Below, in pieces: positions 10,772 to 20,834 of a stretch of 64,000 nucleotides of DNA; position 1 is the stretch's first letter; the number at the start of each line of letters is the position of its first letter. The notes under the pieces are model-generated. The model was not told where the DNA came from. It was given only the letters and a program-made list of their open reading frames with translations, and ran no database searches. A program made the position numbers and the translations under genes. Origin of the DNA: Flavobacteriaceae bacterium (GTDB lineage: Bacteria > Bacteroidota > Bacteroidia > Flavobacteriales > Flavobacteriaceae); assembly GCA_947459635.1 (NCBI GenBank), contig CANHEA010000001.1, positions 1-64,000 of the forward strand, read 5' to 3'.

Positions 10772-10811
10772 GCCTCTAAAGTATTCAATTATAACGAATA
10801 AGCCAAATAAA

Positions 10812-11441
10812 TTATTCTAAAATTCGATTGGCTTGCGCAAAGTTTTTTCCGTAGTAAGGTTCTTTGGTCGATGAAATAATAACACCTTTTTGCGTAGAGG
10901 AATGGACGAATTTGATTTCATCATCGGTCACTTCTGTTACCATGCCGACATGATTAATCACACTTTTTCCGTTGGTTCTAAAGAAGATCAAGTCGCCTTT
11001 TCTAATGTCATTTTCATTTAATATCCTACCTATTTTCGCCATATCTACAGAAGACCGTGGCAACGTAATGTCGAATTTCTTAAAGGTACTAAACATCAAC
11101 CCAGAACAATCAAAACCTTCCGGTGTTGTGCCGCCCGCTTTATATTTGGCGCCCAAGTTATCCGAGGCGGTATTAATAAGTTGTTTTACAAGATAACTAG
11201 AGTCGTCAACGCTGATCACATAATCATCATCATTCTTATCGTTGATTCGACTGCCTACAGCTGCCTTTTTAACCTCTTGTTTCTTTTGTTGCGCGCGCGC
11301 TTTATCAGCTATTTTTTTATTTTCGGGTAACGTATAAATGCCACGTTTCATGGCTTCAGATTTAGAAGTAATAATACTTGAAGTTGGTTTACAACTTACA
11401 AAGAAGGCGGCAATCAAGAGCAGTGATAATATTGATTTCAA
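10812..11441 (-). CDS. NlpC/P60 family cell-wall hydrolase, lipoprotein; probable TTG start at 11441
   Basis: GFDCSGLMFSTFKKF, RKGDLIFF, NHVGMV motifs; from the TTG the N-terminus is (M)KSILSLLLIAAFFVSC, a lipobox signal peptide. The listed ORF (to 11531) would overlap lpxB. Confidence 0.85.
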   Translation of the reverse strand: MKSILSLLLIAAFFVSCKPTSSIITSKSEAMKRGIYTLPENKKIADKARAQQKKQEVKKAAVGSRINDKNDDDYVISVDDSSYLVKQLINTASDNLGAKYKAGGTTPEGFDCSGLMFSTFKKFDITLPRSSVDMAKIGRILNENDIRKGDLIFFRTNGKSVINHVGMVTEVTDDEIKFVHSSTQKGVIISSTKEPYYGKNFAQANRILE

Positions 11442-11475
11442 TGGATTTTTTTTAAATGAATAGTAGAAAATAACG

Positions 11476-12591
11476 TTATTTTGACAAACTTCGTACAATG
11501 AGTTGTGCTGTTTTTTGACTGGCGCCACCACCGCCTAGTTGCTCTTCTAGCTTCGCGTAATTTGCTAAAAGTACTTTTCTGTAGTCAGGACTAAGAATTT
11601 TTTGTAGTTCAGTCTTAATGTTTTGGGTATTGCATTCCTCTTGAATCAACTCCGTAACTACTTCTTGATCCATAATCAAATTGACTAAAGAAATGTACTT
11701 CAACGTAATGATGCGCTTGGCGATCTGATACGACGCCCAACTGCCCTTATAGCAAACAACTTCCGGCACTTTGAACAAAGCGGTTTCTAAGGTTGCAGTA
11801 CCCGAAGTAACCAAGGCAGCCGTGGCGTGACTTAATAGTTCATAGGTCTTATTAGAAATAAAATGCACGTTTTTAGATTTCAAAAATGGCAAATAAAAGG
11901 AATGTTCTTGACTCGGGGCTCCAGCAATGACAAATTGATACTCTTGAAAATCATCGACAACGCTCAGCATTACAGAGAGCATCTTGCTGATTTCTTGTTT
12001 GCGACTTCCAGGCAACAATGCAATGATGGGCTTGTCTTCTAATTTGTTTGCTTTGATAAAATCTTCCCGTGAAATCACGGTTTGATTGTGAATAGCATCA
12101 ATTAAAGGATGCCCAACAAATGCAACAGGAAATTGATGTTTAACTTCATAAAATTCCTTTTCAAATGGCAGGATCACATACAAATGATCAAAATCTCTTT
12201 TGACGGCAGTAATGCGGTTCTCTTTCCACGCCCAGATTTGCGGCGAAATATAATAGTGCGTTGGAATTCCACGTTCTTTAGCCCACTTCGCAATACGCAT
12301 ATTAAATCCAGGATAGTCGATAAATATAATCGCATCAGGTTGGAACGCCGCAATGTCTTTTTTGCAAAATCTAATGTTATTGAGGATGGTTTTCAAATTA
12401 AAAACCACTTCAATAAATCCCATAAAAGCCAATTCACGGTAGTGCTTTAACAAAGTTCCTCCCACGTTTTTCATCAAGTCGCCGCCCCAAAATCGGATGT
12501 CCGCTTTCGGATCTTCTTTTAGAAGTGCCTTCATCAAATTCGAGCCGTGCAAATCACCTGAAGCCTCGCCAGCAATAATATAGTATTTCAT
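11476..12591 (-). CDS. lpxB: Lipid-A-disaccharide synthase
   Basis: MKYYIIAGEASGDLHGSNLMKAL; ALLPGSRKQEI; SGTATLETAL. Confidence 0.95.
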   Translation of the reverse strand: MKYYIIAGEASGDLHGSNLMKALLKEDPKADIRFWGGDLMKNVGGTLLKHYRELAFMGFIEVVFNLKTILNNIRFCKKDIAAFQPDAIIFIDYPGFNMRIAKWAKERGIPTHYYISPQIWAWKENRITAVKRDFDHLYVILPFEKEFYEVKHQFPVAFVGHPLIDAIHNQTVISREDFIKANKLEDKPIIALLPGSRKQEISKMLSVMLSVVDDFQEYQFVIAGAPSQEHSFYLPFLKSKNVHFISNKTYELLSHATAALVTSGTATLETALFKVPEVVCYKGSWASYQIAKRIITLKYISLVNLIMDQEVVTELIQEECNTQNIKTELQKILSPDYRKVLLANYAKLEEQLGGGGASQKTAQLIVRSLSK

Positions 12592-12612
12592 TGAAATGAA
12601 TTCGTATTTAAT

Positions 12613-12924
12613 TTATACAAAAAGCGTTATGATCGTCAGTAAAATCATCCCCAATATGACGCCTCGCGCTATGAAATCTTTGTTTTTCTTGAGCAAAACA
12701 AAAAACACGATCAGATTCAAAATGGCACCTAACGTGATTATTTTTCCCAACAATCCATGGGTTCTGTAGAATTCCAATCCACGGTAGAAATCCATGCCCG
12801 TGAAAAATTCAATAAAAACAAAACTTCCGATGCCACAGGTCAAAATCGCTATTAATACACCAATAATCAAATGGCTACTTTTCATCTCTTTTCTTTTAGT
12901 TGTAATTATTGATTCAAATTCCAT
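12613..12924 (-). CDS. Small conserved membrane protein of unknown function
   Basis: 103 aa ORF with three hydrophobic segments between surE and lpxB; overlaps the surE 3' end by 19 bp, suggesting coupling. True start may be internal (MKSSHLIIGVL). Confidence 0.65.
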   Translation of the reverse strand: MEFESIITTKRKEMKSSHLIIGVLIAILTCGIGSFVFIEFFTGMDFYRGLEFYRTHGLLGKIITLGAILNLIVFFVLLKKNKDFIARGVILGMILLTIITLFV

Positions 12925-13682
12925 GAATTCAATTGCTGAATCGCATGATGTGCGGTCATATCAAATTGAATCGGAACCACCGAAACATATCCTTGCTCTA
13001 AAGCCCATTCATCGGTATCTTCGCCTTTATCTTCATTGACAAATTCTCCCGTCAGCCAATAGTAATCTTTTCCTTGTGGCGTTTTTCTTTTGTCAAATTT
13101 TTCCATCCACAAGGCTTTTGCTTGTCGACAAATCTTAATTCCTTTAATGTCTTTTTCAGACAATTTCGGGAAATTGACATTCAAAACGGTGCCTTCCGGT
13201 AAGCCACTTTTCAATGTTTGCAGGGCAATCTTCTTGACGAATGACCTGATCGGATTGAAATCGGCGTTCCAATCATAATCCAAAAGCGAAAATCCAATCG
13301 CGGGAATTCCCTCAATACCAGCTTCTACAGCAGCACTCATCGTACCCGAATAAATCACATTAATGGACGAATTTGAACCGTGATTAATCCCAGAAACACA
13401 CAAATCTGGCTTTCTTTTGAGGATTTCATTAACTGCCAATTTCACGCAATCTACAGGAGTTCCGGAACAATTGTATTCGGTAACTACTGCATTTTCTAGA
13501 GAAATCTTATTCAAATATAAAGTGCTATTAATTGTAATCGCATGCCCCATGGCACTTTGGGGTTTATCGGGAGCCACTACGACAACTTCGCCAATTTCTG
13601 CCATAACTTCTACTAAAGTACGTATTCCAGGCGCAGAAATTCCGTCGTCATTGGTCACTAAAATCAAGGGCTTTTTAATCAT
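12906..13682 (-). CDS. surE: 5'/3'-nucleotidase SurE
   Basis: ILVTNDDGISAPGIRTL; GINHGSNSSINVIYSGTMSAAVEA. Confidence 0.96.
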   Translation of the reverse strand: MIKKPLILVTNDDGISAPGIRTLVEVMAEIGEVVVVAPDKPQSAMGHAITINSTLYLNKISLENAVVTEYNCSGTPVDCVKLAVNEILKRKPDLCVSGINHGSNSSINVIYSGTMSAAVEAGIEGIPAIGFSLLDYDWNADFNPIRSFVKKIALQTLKSGLPEGTVLNVNFPKLSEKDIKGIKICRQAKALWMEKFDKRKTPQGKDYYWLTGEFVNEDKGEDTDEWALEQGYVSVVPIQFDMTAHHAIQQLNSWNLNQ

Positions 13683-13697
13683 AATTTTCTTTTTTCT

Positions 13698-13800
13698 GGG
13701 AGCTGCTTCCTGCTGTCCATTCTATCTTTTGTGCCTGTCAAGTTGCGTAAAATAAAACATAAAACTGGGCACAAAAGGATGCCATTACCATCAGGGCTAG
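13698..13800 (+). repeat. Dispersed structured repeat, copy D
   Basis: GGGAGCTGCTTCCTGCTGTCCATTCTATCTTTTGTGCC...GGGCACAAAAGGATGCCATTACCATCAGGGCTAG in the surE/prc divergent gap. Confidence 0.85.
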
Positions 13801-13973
13801 GCTTCGGTTTCCAATCCAAATTCAGTCAAATATTGCCGAAACGGGTTCAAATAATTCCCCGCAAAAATAAGCATTTTTAATAGGAAGTTCTTATTTTAGC
13901 ATCTTTAACAAAATATTAGCCTCGGAATAAAAGCGGCGCTTTACTTTTTGTGTAATTTAGACCTAAAAAATTA

Positions 13974-16205
13974 ATGAATCTTTTAATTCAATATATGAAA
14001 AGGAATTACAAATTAATATTGTTAGTTGTTGCTGTTTCTATGGGGTTATTTGCCTTTAAGGGTGTTTTGCAACCACAAGGCGATCCTGAAAAAGACAAAA
14101 TGCTGTTGGAGTTGTTGACGTTTGTAATCGAAAGAGGTCATTATGACCCAGCGGTAATTGACGATAATTTTTCTAAAGGAATCTACAAAGATTATGTAGA
14201 AGCACTCGATCCTTCAAAACGCTTTTTTATCCAATCTGACATCGACGAATTTGCTGTTTACGAAACTCAAATTGATGATCAAATCAAAAATAAAGATTTG
14301 ACTTTCTTCAATTTGACCTATGAGCGATTGATGAAAAGGTTGTCTGAAAGCAAAGAATTTTACAAAGATATTTTGGCAAAGCCATTCGATTATAATGTCA
14401 AAGAAGAATTCAATACGGATTATGAAAAATTGCCTTACGCTAAAAATGTTGCGGAACTAAAGGAAAAGTGGCGTAAACAAATTAAGTTGTCTACACTTTC
14501 TTCGTTGACAGATAAGCTGAAAATGCAAGAAGACAAGAAAAATGGGGTAGCTCCAGAAAAGAAAGAAAAGGACGAAAGCGAAGCTTTTAAGAAAGACGAA
14601 GTTGTTGACAATTCGCCACCTAAATCATTCGAACAATTAGAAAAAGAAACTCGTGAGAGTTCCCTAAAATCGCTCAATGAGTATTTCGATTTTATAAGTG
14701 ATTTAGATCAAAACGATTGGTTTTCGGTTTTTGTAAATGCCATCGCAACACGATTTGACCCTCATACGAACTACTTTCCACCAGATGAAAAAGAACGTTT
14801 TGACGTGAGTATGAGTGGAAAATTGGAAGGAATTGGTGCTCGACTTCAAAAGAAAAATGACTACACAGAAATCTCTGAGTTGATTTCCGGCGGTCCGGCG
14901 TGGAGAGGCAAAGAATTAGAATCAGGAGATATAATTTTAAAAGTCGCACAAGGCAATGCTGAACCTGTTGAGGTTGTGGGCATGCACTTGGATGATGTAG
15001 TAAAGAAAATCAAAGGGCCAAAAGGAACAGAAGTTCGTCTTACGGTTAAGAAAGTAGACGGAACGATTAAGATAATTTCGATTATTAGAGATATTGTTGA
15101 GATAGAAGAAACGTACGCCAAATCAAGTATTGTTGAGAAAAATGGTTTGAAATACGGTATCATTTATTTGCCAAAGTTCTACATCGATTTTGAAAATAAC
15201 GACAGCCGTGATGCTGGAAAAGACATTGCCGTTGAAGTGGATAGATTGAAGAATGCTGGTGTACAGGGAATTATCATGGATTTGCGTGACAATGGCGGTG
15301 GCTCTTTAAAAACAGTAGTTGATATTGCCGGATTATTTATAGAAGACGGTCCAGTGGTTCAGATTAAATCTGCCGGAAAAAAACAAGAAGTGTTGTATGA
15401 CAAAGACAAGAAAATTCAATGGGACGGTCCGTTGGTAGTGATGCAAAACAGCTTTTCAGCTTCAGCTTCGGAGATTTTTGCAGCTGCGATACAAGACTAC
15501 CGACGTGGAATTATCATTGGAAGTAAACAATCTTATGGTAAAGGAACTGTTCAAAACGTGATTGATTTGAATCAGTTTGTGCGCGGAAGTAGTGTTGGCG
15601 ATCTGGGTGCATTGAAAACTACCACACAAAAATTCTATAGAATTACAGGCGGTTCAACCCAATTGGAAGGTGTTAGCAGCGATGTTGCCATTCCGGATCG
15701 TTACGCTTATTTGAAAATGGGAGAGCGCGATATTGACAATGCAATGCCTTGGGATAAAATTGAACCTGCTCAATTTAAGTTTTGGGACAAACAAAACAAC
15801 TTTGATGCTGCAATAGATAATAGCAAGAAACGTATAGCAAGTAATGAGAAGTTCAAGCTAATCGAAGAAAATGCAAAATGGATTGACCAACGCAACAAAG
15901 AAAATGTATACAGCTTAAACATCGATCAGTTTAAAGCGGAACAGAAAGCCATTGAAGAAAAAGCCAAGAAATACAAATCAATAGCTGATTACAAAAATAG
16001 CTTGCAGTTTTCGTCTTTGCCTTATGAAGAAGAAGCAATGAAAACCGATGTTTCCTTGAAAGAAAAGAGAGAAAGATGGCATGAAAGCCTTTCAAAAGAC
16101 ATCTACGTAGAAGAAGCAATTAATGTTCTAGATGACTTGCAGCCAAAAGAAATTAAGAAAGGTGTGGACAACAAATTGAAAAAAGACAAAGTCGTTAAAT
16201 CTTAG
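13974..16205 (+). CDS. Carboxy-terminal processing peptidase (S41, Prc/Tsp type)
   Basis: PDZ domain plus NGGGSLKTVVDIAGLFI and SASASEIFAAAIQDYRRGIIIGSKQSYGKGTVQ; N-terminal ALDPSKRFF and C-terminal domain. Confidence 0.95.
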   Translation: MNLLIQYMKRNYKLILLVVAVSMGLFAFKGVLQPQGDPEKDKMLLELLTFVIERGHYDPAVIDDNFSKGIYKDYVEALDPSKRFFIQSDIDEFAVYETQIDDQIKNKDLTFFNLTYERLMKRLSESKEFYKDILAKPFDYNVKEEFNTDYEKLPYAKNVAELKEKWRKQIKLSTLSSLTDKLKMQEDKKNGVAPEKKEKDESEAFKKDEVVDNSPPKSFEQLEKETRESSLKSLNEYFDFISDLDQNDWFSVFVNAIATRFDPHTNYFPPDEKERFDVSMSGKLEGIGARLQKKNDYTEISELISGGPAWRGKELESGDIILKVAQGNAEPVEVVGMHLDDVVKKIKGPKGTEVRLTVKKVDGTIKIISIIRDIVEIEETYAKSSIVEKNGLKYGIIYLPKFYIDFENNDSRDAGKDIAVEVDRLKNAGVQGIIMDLRDNGGGSLKTVVDIAGLFIEDGPVVQIKSAGKKQEVLYDKDKKIQWDGPLVVMQNSFSASASEIFAAAIQDYRRGIIIGSKQSYGKGTVQNVIDLNQFVRGSSVGDLGALKTTTQKFYRITGGSTQLEGVSSDVAIPDRYAYLKMGERDIDNAMPWDKIEPAQFKFWDKQNNFDAAIDNSKKRIASNEKFKLIEENAKWIDQRNKENVYSLNIDQFKAEQKAIEEKAKKYKSIADYKNSLQFSSLPYEEEAMKTDVSLKEKRERWHESLSKDIYVEEAINVLDDLQPKEIKKGVDNKLKKDKVVKS

Positions 16206-16222
16206 TGAACTGATAATAAATG

Positions 16223-16267
16223 AAAAAAGCCTCAAAAGTCACGTTTGATTTTTGAGGCCTTTTTTTA
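16223..16267. terminator. Bidirectional rho-independent-like terminator between prc and rodA (convergent)
   Basis: gAAAAAAGCCTCAAAA...TTTTTGAGGCCTTTTTTT hairpin with A/T runs on both flanks. Confidence 0.85.
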
Positions 16268-16289
16268 TGTTAAGATGTAGGAATCAAGC

Positions 16290-17546
16290 TTACCACTCAT
16301 TTACCTTATTGGCATCCATTTTTAGGAAAATGAAAAGCAAAATGGTAAAGCCCCAAAGTCCAGATCCGCCATATGAAAAGAAAGGTAGTGGTACTCCAAT
16401 AGTTGGAAATATACCAGCCACCATAGCGATGTTAACAAAGAAATGTATAAATAAAATGCAAGCTACACAATAACCGTAAACCCTGCTAAATTTGGTCTTC
16501 TGCCGTTCTGCGAGATAAATTGTTCTAAATATTAAACCAACAAAAAGCGCAATTACAATTAACGATCCTAGAAAACCCCATTCTTCGCCGACTGTCGTAA
16601 ATATATAGTCTGTGTGTTGCTCTGGCACGAATCCTCCTTTGGTTTGGGTGCCTTCTAGAAATCCTTTGCCAAACCAGCCACCTGAACCAATCGCAATTTC
16701 GGATTGATTCGTGTTGTATCCAATACCTTTCATGTCGACCTCTTTCCCTAGCAGAATGTTAAAACGATCTCGATGGTGTTGTTTGAATACCGATTCGAAG
16801 ACATAATCTACAGAAAAGACAAAACCAGAAATAAGTACCATGGCAATCGCGCTGGCGATAATGTTACGATCGATAATTCGACTTCGATAGTAGATGAGAA
16901 CAGTAACAATAAAGGCTATTAAAATGACAGCCCATGGTTCGAAAACCAACGCCATTACGAATAGAACGATAGCAATTAATCCAGTCCACAAATACCAAGG
17001 CGGTAACCCTTCTCGATATAAAACGAAGAAAAAAACCATAAAGATTAAGGCGCTTCCAGGGTCATGAACTACAATTAGAAGGACGGGAAGAAAAATGATT
17101 CCTAACGCTTGAATTTGCCGATTGACGTCTTTTAGATTGACTTGTACATCACTTAGGTATTTTGCTAATGCGAGCGCAGTTGCGGCCTTAACAAATTCAG
17201 AGGGCTGTAAACCAAAAGCTCCAAATGAATACCAGTTAGCTTGCCCTTTAATGGTTTTACCAAAAACAAACAAACCAGCCAAGGAAAGAAGTCCAATGAT
17301 ATATATTATACTCGAGAATTTTTCATAAAATTTACCATCAACGGACAACACCACAAATATTAATGGAATCGCTAAGGCAATACTTAAAAGTTGTTTGCCG
17401 TAAAACTGTGTTAGATCTAAAGTAAATGGTTCGTCTGATAGGGACAACGAAGAAGAATAAATATTCAACCAACCCATAATAACCAGTACAATGTATATAA
17501 TTACACTGATCCAGTCGAGATTATTGGTTACACTTTGGTTTTTCAT
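16290..17546 (-). CDS. rodA: Rod shape-determining protein RodA
   Basis: SEDS family; LGLQPSEFVK-like (FGLQPSEFVKAATALALAKY), GVPLPFFSYGGSGLWGF. Confidence 0.95.
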   Translation of the reverse strand: MKNQSVTNNLDWISVIIYIVLVIMGWLNIYSSSLSLSDEPFTLDLTQFYGKQLLSIALAIPLIFVVLSVDGKFYEKFSSIIYIIGLLSLAGLFVFGKTIKGQANWYSFGAFGLQPSEFVKAATALALAKYLSDVQVNLKDVNRQIQALGIIFLPVLLIVVHDPGSALIFMVFFFVLYREGLPPWYLWTGLIAIVLFVMALVFEPWAVILIAFIVTVLIYYRSRIIDRNIIASAIAMVLISGFVFSVDYVFESVFKQHHRDRFNILLGKEVDMKGIGYNTNQSEIAIGSGGWFGKGFLEGTQTKGGFVPEQHTDYIFTTVGEEWGFLGSLIVIALFVGLIFRTIYLAERQKTKFSRVYGYCVACILFIHFFVNIAMVAGIFPTIGVPLPFFSYGGSGLWGFTILLFIFLKMDANKVNEW

Positions 17547-17551
17547 TGTAA

Positions 17552-19453
17552 TTAGTTTTCAGTTGCCTCTTCGGGATTTACAGCTTTGGGTTTTAACAGC
17601 AAACTATCGACTTCTTTCTTACCGGTGTATTTAGCATATTCTCCTTGCAGACTGCCTTCTAACATTCTTTTTTCTAAATCGGTTCGAGTGATTTTTTTAC
17701 GAATATACTTCTCAATCATCAAACTGGTAATTGGGCCTGCCCATCTAGCACCCCAGTAACCGTTTTCTACTAAAACTGCGATCGCAATTTTAGGATTATC
17801 TTTCGGTGCGAATGCCACAAATATTGAGTGATCTTGCAGTTTTACTCGCTTACCATTTATTTTGGCAAAGTTTTCCGCAGTTCCGGTTTTTCCACAGATT
17901 TCAATGCCGTCTACTTGTAGCGCATGTGCTGTCCCTAAATTATATACATCAAATAATCCTTCAATCATTGGTTGGAAATACTTCCTGTCCACGGTCGTTA
18001 CGTGCTTGGTTCTATATTTCTTATCAATTGGTTGTCCTTTGATCGATTTGATGATATGAGGCGTATAATAAAACCCGTGATTGGCTACTGCAGCCATCAT
18101 GTTGGCCAACTGAATTGGGGTCATTAAAACTTCCCCTTGACCAATCGCATTCGACACAATTGCAGTACTTCTCCAACCTCCATTTGGATAGATTTTTTTG
18201 TAGGTTTTTGATGTGGGCGCTTTTCCTCTTCTCCCAGTTGGTAAGTCATAACCCATAAATTCACCTAATCCAAAACTTTTTAAGTGACTACTCCAAACAT
18301 CGACGCCATCTGCGGGTCGCAGATACTTATTGATGGTTTTCATGTAAACGGTTCCAAAATAAGCATTGCAGGACTCGTAGATACCACGATGCAATTGCTG
18401 AGCTCCACCATGACAGTGACATTTCATAAAACGACCTCGAGCATAACTAAAACCATGATTACAAACTACGGTGGTTTGTTCGTCAATTACTTGTTCCTGG
18501 AGTGCGATTAGACCTGTTAGAATCTTAAATGGAGAACCAGGCGGATATTCTGCAAGTAGTCCGCGGTCATACAAAGGTTTTGCTATGGAATCACGGTATA
18601 ACTTGGTGTAATTTCTAGATCGTTGTCGACCTACCAAGATTGCGGGATCATAGGATGGAGCAGTCACCAAAGCAAGGATTTCGCCAGTTTTTGGTTCAAT
18701 AGCTACAATACCACCTCTTTTGTTAACCATCAATTCTTCACCATATTTTTGAAGTTCTGCGTCTATGGAAAGATGGATGTCTTTTCCTTGAACAGCGATG
18801 GTGTCGTATTTCCCTTCTTTGTAGGAACCAATTTCCCGATTGTATTTGTCTTTTTGAATGTATTTGACCCCTTTGATTCCACGTAAAGTAGTTTCATAAC
18901 TTTCCTCAACCCCTTGTTTTCCTAATAAGTCGCCACTGTTGTAATAAGGATTTTTTAGAACAGTTTTTTCGTTTGCTTGCGTAATAAATCCAAATACGTT
19001 GGCGCCAAATTTCACTTGATAATCGCGCAAGGATCTTTTTTGAATATAAAATCCTTGAAACTTTCGAATCTTTTCTTGGAAGGCGGCGTACTCTAATTTG
19101 TTTAGTTGTGGTAAGAAAACGGATGGTAACCGTGGGCTATAAACCTTGGCTTTTGCGATTATTTTTATGAAGTCTTCTTTGGTAATATTTAATAAGTGGC
19201 AAAATTCCAAGGTGTCGATATTCTTCATATCCTTCGGAATAACCATGATGTCATAGGAAGGTTGATTAGCCACTAATAATGCGCCATTTCGATCATAGAT
19301 ATAGCCTCTCTCAGGATAGTCATATTGAATTTTGATCGCGTTATTGTCTGATTTTAGCTTGAAAGAGTCGTCAACAATTTGCAAGTAAAAGAGCCTTAAT
19401 ACCAGCAATATTGTTGCGATGATAATGACCGTAGGCAGTAATACTTTTCTCAT
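17552..19453 (-). CDS. mrdA: Penicillin-binding protein 2
   Basis: PERGYIYDRNGALLVANQPSYD; YPPGSPFKILTG; GICGKTGTAEN-like (EICGKTGTAENF). Confidence 0.95.
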   Translation of the reverse strand: MRKVLLPTVIIIATILLVLRLFYLQIVDDSFKLKSDNNAIKIQYDYPERGYIYDRNGALLVANQPSYDIMVIPKDMKNIDTLEFCHLLNITKEDFIKIIAKAKVYSPRLPSVFLPQLNKLEYAAFQEKIRKFQGFYIQKRSLRDYQVKFGANVFGFITQANEKTVLKNPYYNSGDLLGKQGVEESYETTLRGIKGVKYIQKDKYNREIGSYKEGKYDTIAVQGKDIHLSIDAELQKYGEELMVNKRGGIVAIEPKTGEILALVTAPSYDPAILVGRQRSRNYTKLYRDSIAKPLYDRGLLAEYPPGSPFKILTGLIALQEQVIDEQTTVVCNHGFSYARGRFMKCHCHGGAQQLHRGIYESCNAYFGTVYMKTINKYLRPADGVDVWSSHLKSFGLGEFMGYDLPTGRRGKAPTSKTYKKIYPNGGWRSTAIVSNAIGQGEVLMTPIQLANMMAAVANHGFYYTPHIIKSIKGQPIDKKYRTKHVTTVDRKYFQPMIEGLFDVYNLGTAHALQVDGIEICGKTGTAENFAKINGKRVKLQDHSIFVAFAPKDNPKIAIAVLVENGYWGARWAGPITSLMIEKYIRKKITRTDLEKRMLEGSLQGEYAKYTGKKEVDSLLLKPKAVNPEEATEN

Positions 19454-19956
19454 CTTTTGTTTGGCTTGATTAGGTAGATGATAAGAATGCAGACAATCAA
19501 AGTGAAAATTGTACTTACAATGGTCTTGAGAAGGATTTCAAGTATAAAGCTCATTCGAAAAACTTCCAAAATGAATAACACAAAATGGTGCAAGACAACG
19601 GCAATGGCAAGGAATGAAAATCGCTCTGGCGTTAAGACATCATTTAGTTTTACCGTTTGATATTCGTAACTTAAACCGAATGAAAATTTAAAAATATAGG
19701 GACGATAATAAGCCAAAAGCAAAGAGGCGGCCGCATGAACGCCACCAGAATTACAAAACATATCTAAGATCAATCCGAGGAAAAAGCTAGCCAAAAGTAA
19801 GCCGGTCTTATTTCCATTTACCGGATATAAAATAATAAATAAGATATAAGGGTAAGGATTGATGTACCCCAAGAAATCCAAATTATTGAAAATAAGAATT
19901 TGAGCCGCTAAAAGCAGTAGAAATCGCGCGATATTTACAAAAATGGCGCTATTCAT
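19450..19956 (-). CDS. mreD: Rod shape-determining protein MreD
   Basis: Hydrophobic 168 aa protein between mreC and mrdA; LGLILDMFCNSGGVHAAASLLLAY. Confidence 0.88.
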   Translation of the reverse strand: MNSAIFVNIARFLLLLAAQILIFNNLDFLGYINPYPYILFIILYPVNGNKTGLLLASFFLGLILDMFCNSGGVHAAASLLLAYYRPYIFKFSFGLSYEYQTVKLNDVLTPERFSFLAIAVVLHHFVLFILEVFRMSFILEILLKTIVSTIFTLIVCILIIYLIKPNKR

Positions 19957-20770
19957 TATCTTTCTTTTCTAGATTTAATATTTCCTCTCGGTCTTTACTT
20001 TTGATGATATAAACATGTCCCAAATTGGTCATATCATTAAAAAGTTTGATGTTCAAAGTATAATAATTTGTTTTATTATCGATGTAGATATTATTGATCG
20101 TTCCGATGCCAATGTTTTCAGGAAAGATGACCGACTGTCCACCAGTTACTATAGTATCTCCTTTTCTCACCGAAGCCAGTCGAGGAACATCAATCAACTG
20201 AACAAAACCAGTGCTTTTGCCGTTCCATACTAGGGAACCAAAATGATTGGACTTCTTAATTTTTGCGTTGATTTGAGATTTAACGTTCAAAATGCTAATA
20301 ACCGTTGCGTAGTTTTTTGAAGTTCGATCGACAATACCAATGATTCCTGAACTATTAATGACGCCCATATCTGACTTGACGCCAGCAGCACTTCCGCTAT
20401 TAATAGTCAAATAGTTTTCGTAGACGTTATAGGAATTGTGGATGACTTTTGAAACAATGATGTCGGCATTTCTTACGCCTTTAATGGAATCAATTTTCGG
20501 GAAAGTTGTCGTGTCTTTAGCATTGAAAATGATGCTTTTTAGTCGTGCATTTTCAATCGCTAATTCCTCGTTTTGATTTTTTAGGTTTAAATATTCGCTG
20601 ATGTTATTAATGCGTTCATACACGCCACCGCTTAAGAAATTAGCTGAACTAATCACTTTACTTCTGTGATAAGAATGCGATTGAATTGTGAACACTAACG
20701 AAACCACCAAAAGCAGCAAAAACAGCAATCGATAGCTGTTTTTAAATATAAAAATAAATATTTGCTGCAT
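19949..20770 (-). CDS. mreC: Rod shape-determining protein MreC
   Basis: N-terminal TM, coiled coil, beta-barrel domain (VINSSGIIGIVDRTSKNYATVISILN); position in mre operon. Confidence 0.93.
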   Translation of the reverse strand: MQQIFIFIFKNSYRLLFLLLLVVSLVFTIQSHSYHRSKVISSANFLSGGVYERINNISEYLNLKNQNEELAIENARLKSIIFNAKDTTTFPKIDSIKGVRNADIIVSKVIHNSYNVYENYLTINSGSAAGVKSDMGVINSSGIIGIVDRTSKNYATVISILNVKSQINAKIKKSNHFGSLVWNGKSTGFVQLIDVPRLASVRKGDTIVTGGQSVIFPENIGIGTINNIYIDNKTNYYTLNIKLFNDMTNLGHVYIIKSKDREEILNLEKKDNE

Positions 20771-20834
20771 TTTCTAATGTATAAAATGTGAGGTTGTTTT
20801 TTGAAACAAATCACTAACCACTAATTTCTGACTC

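Noticed and set aside
13417-13755. 112-aa plus-strand ORF
   Set aside because: Antisense to surE and runs into repeat copy D; no family resemblance.
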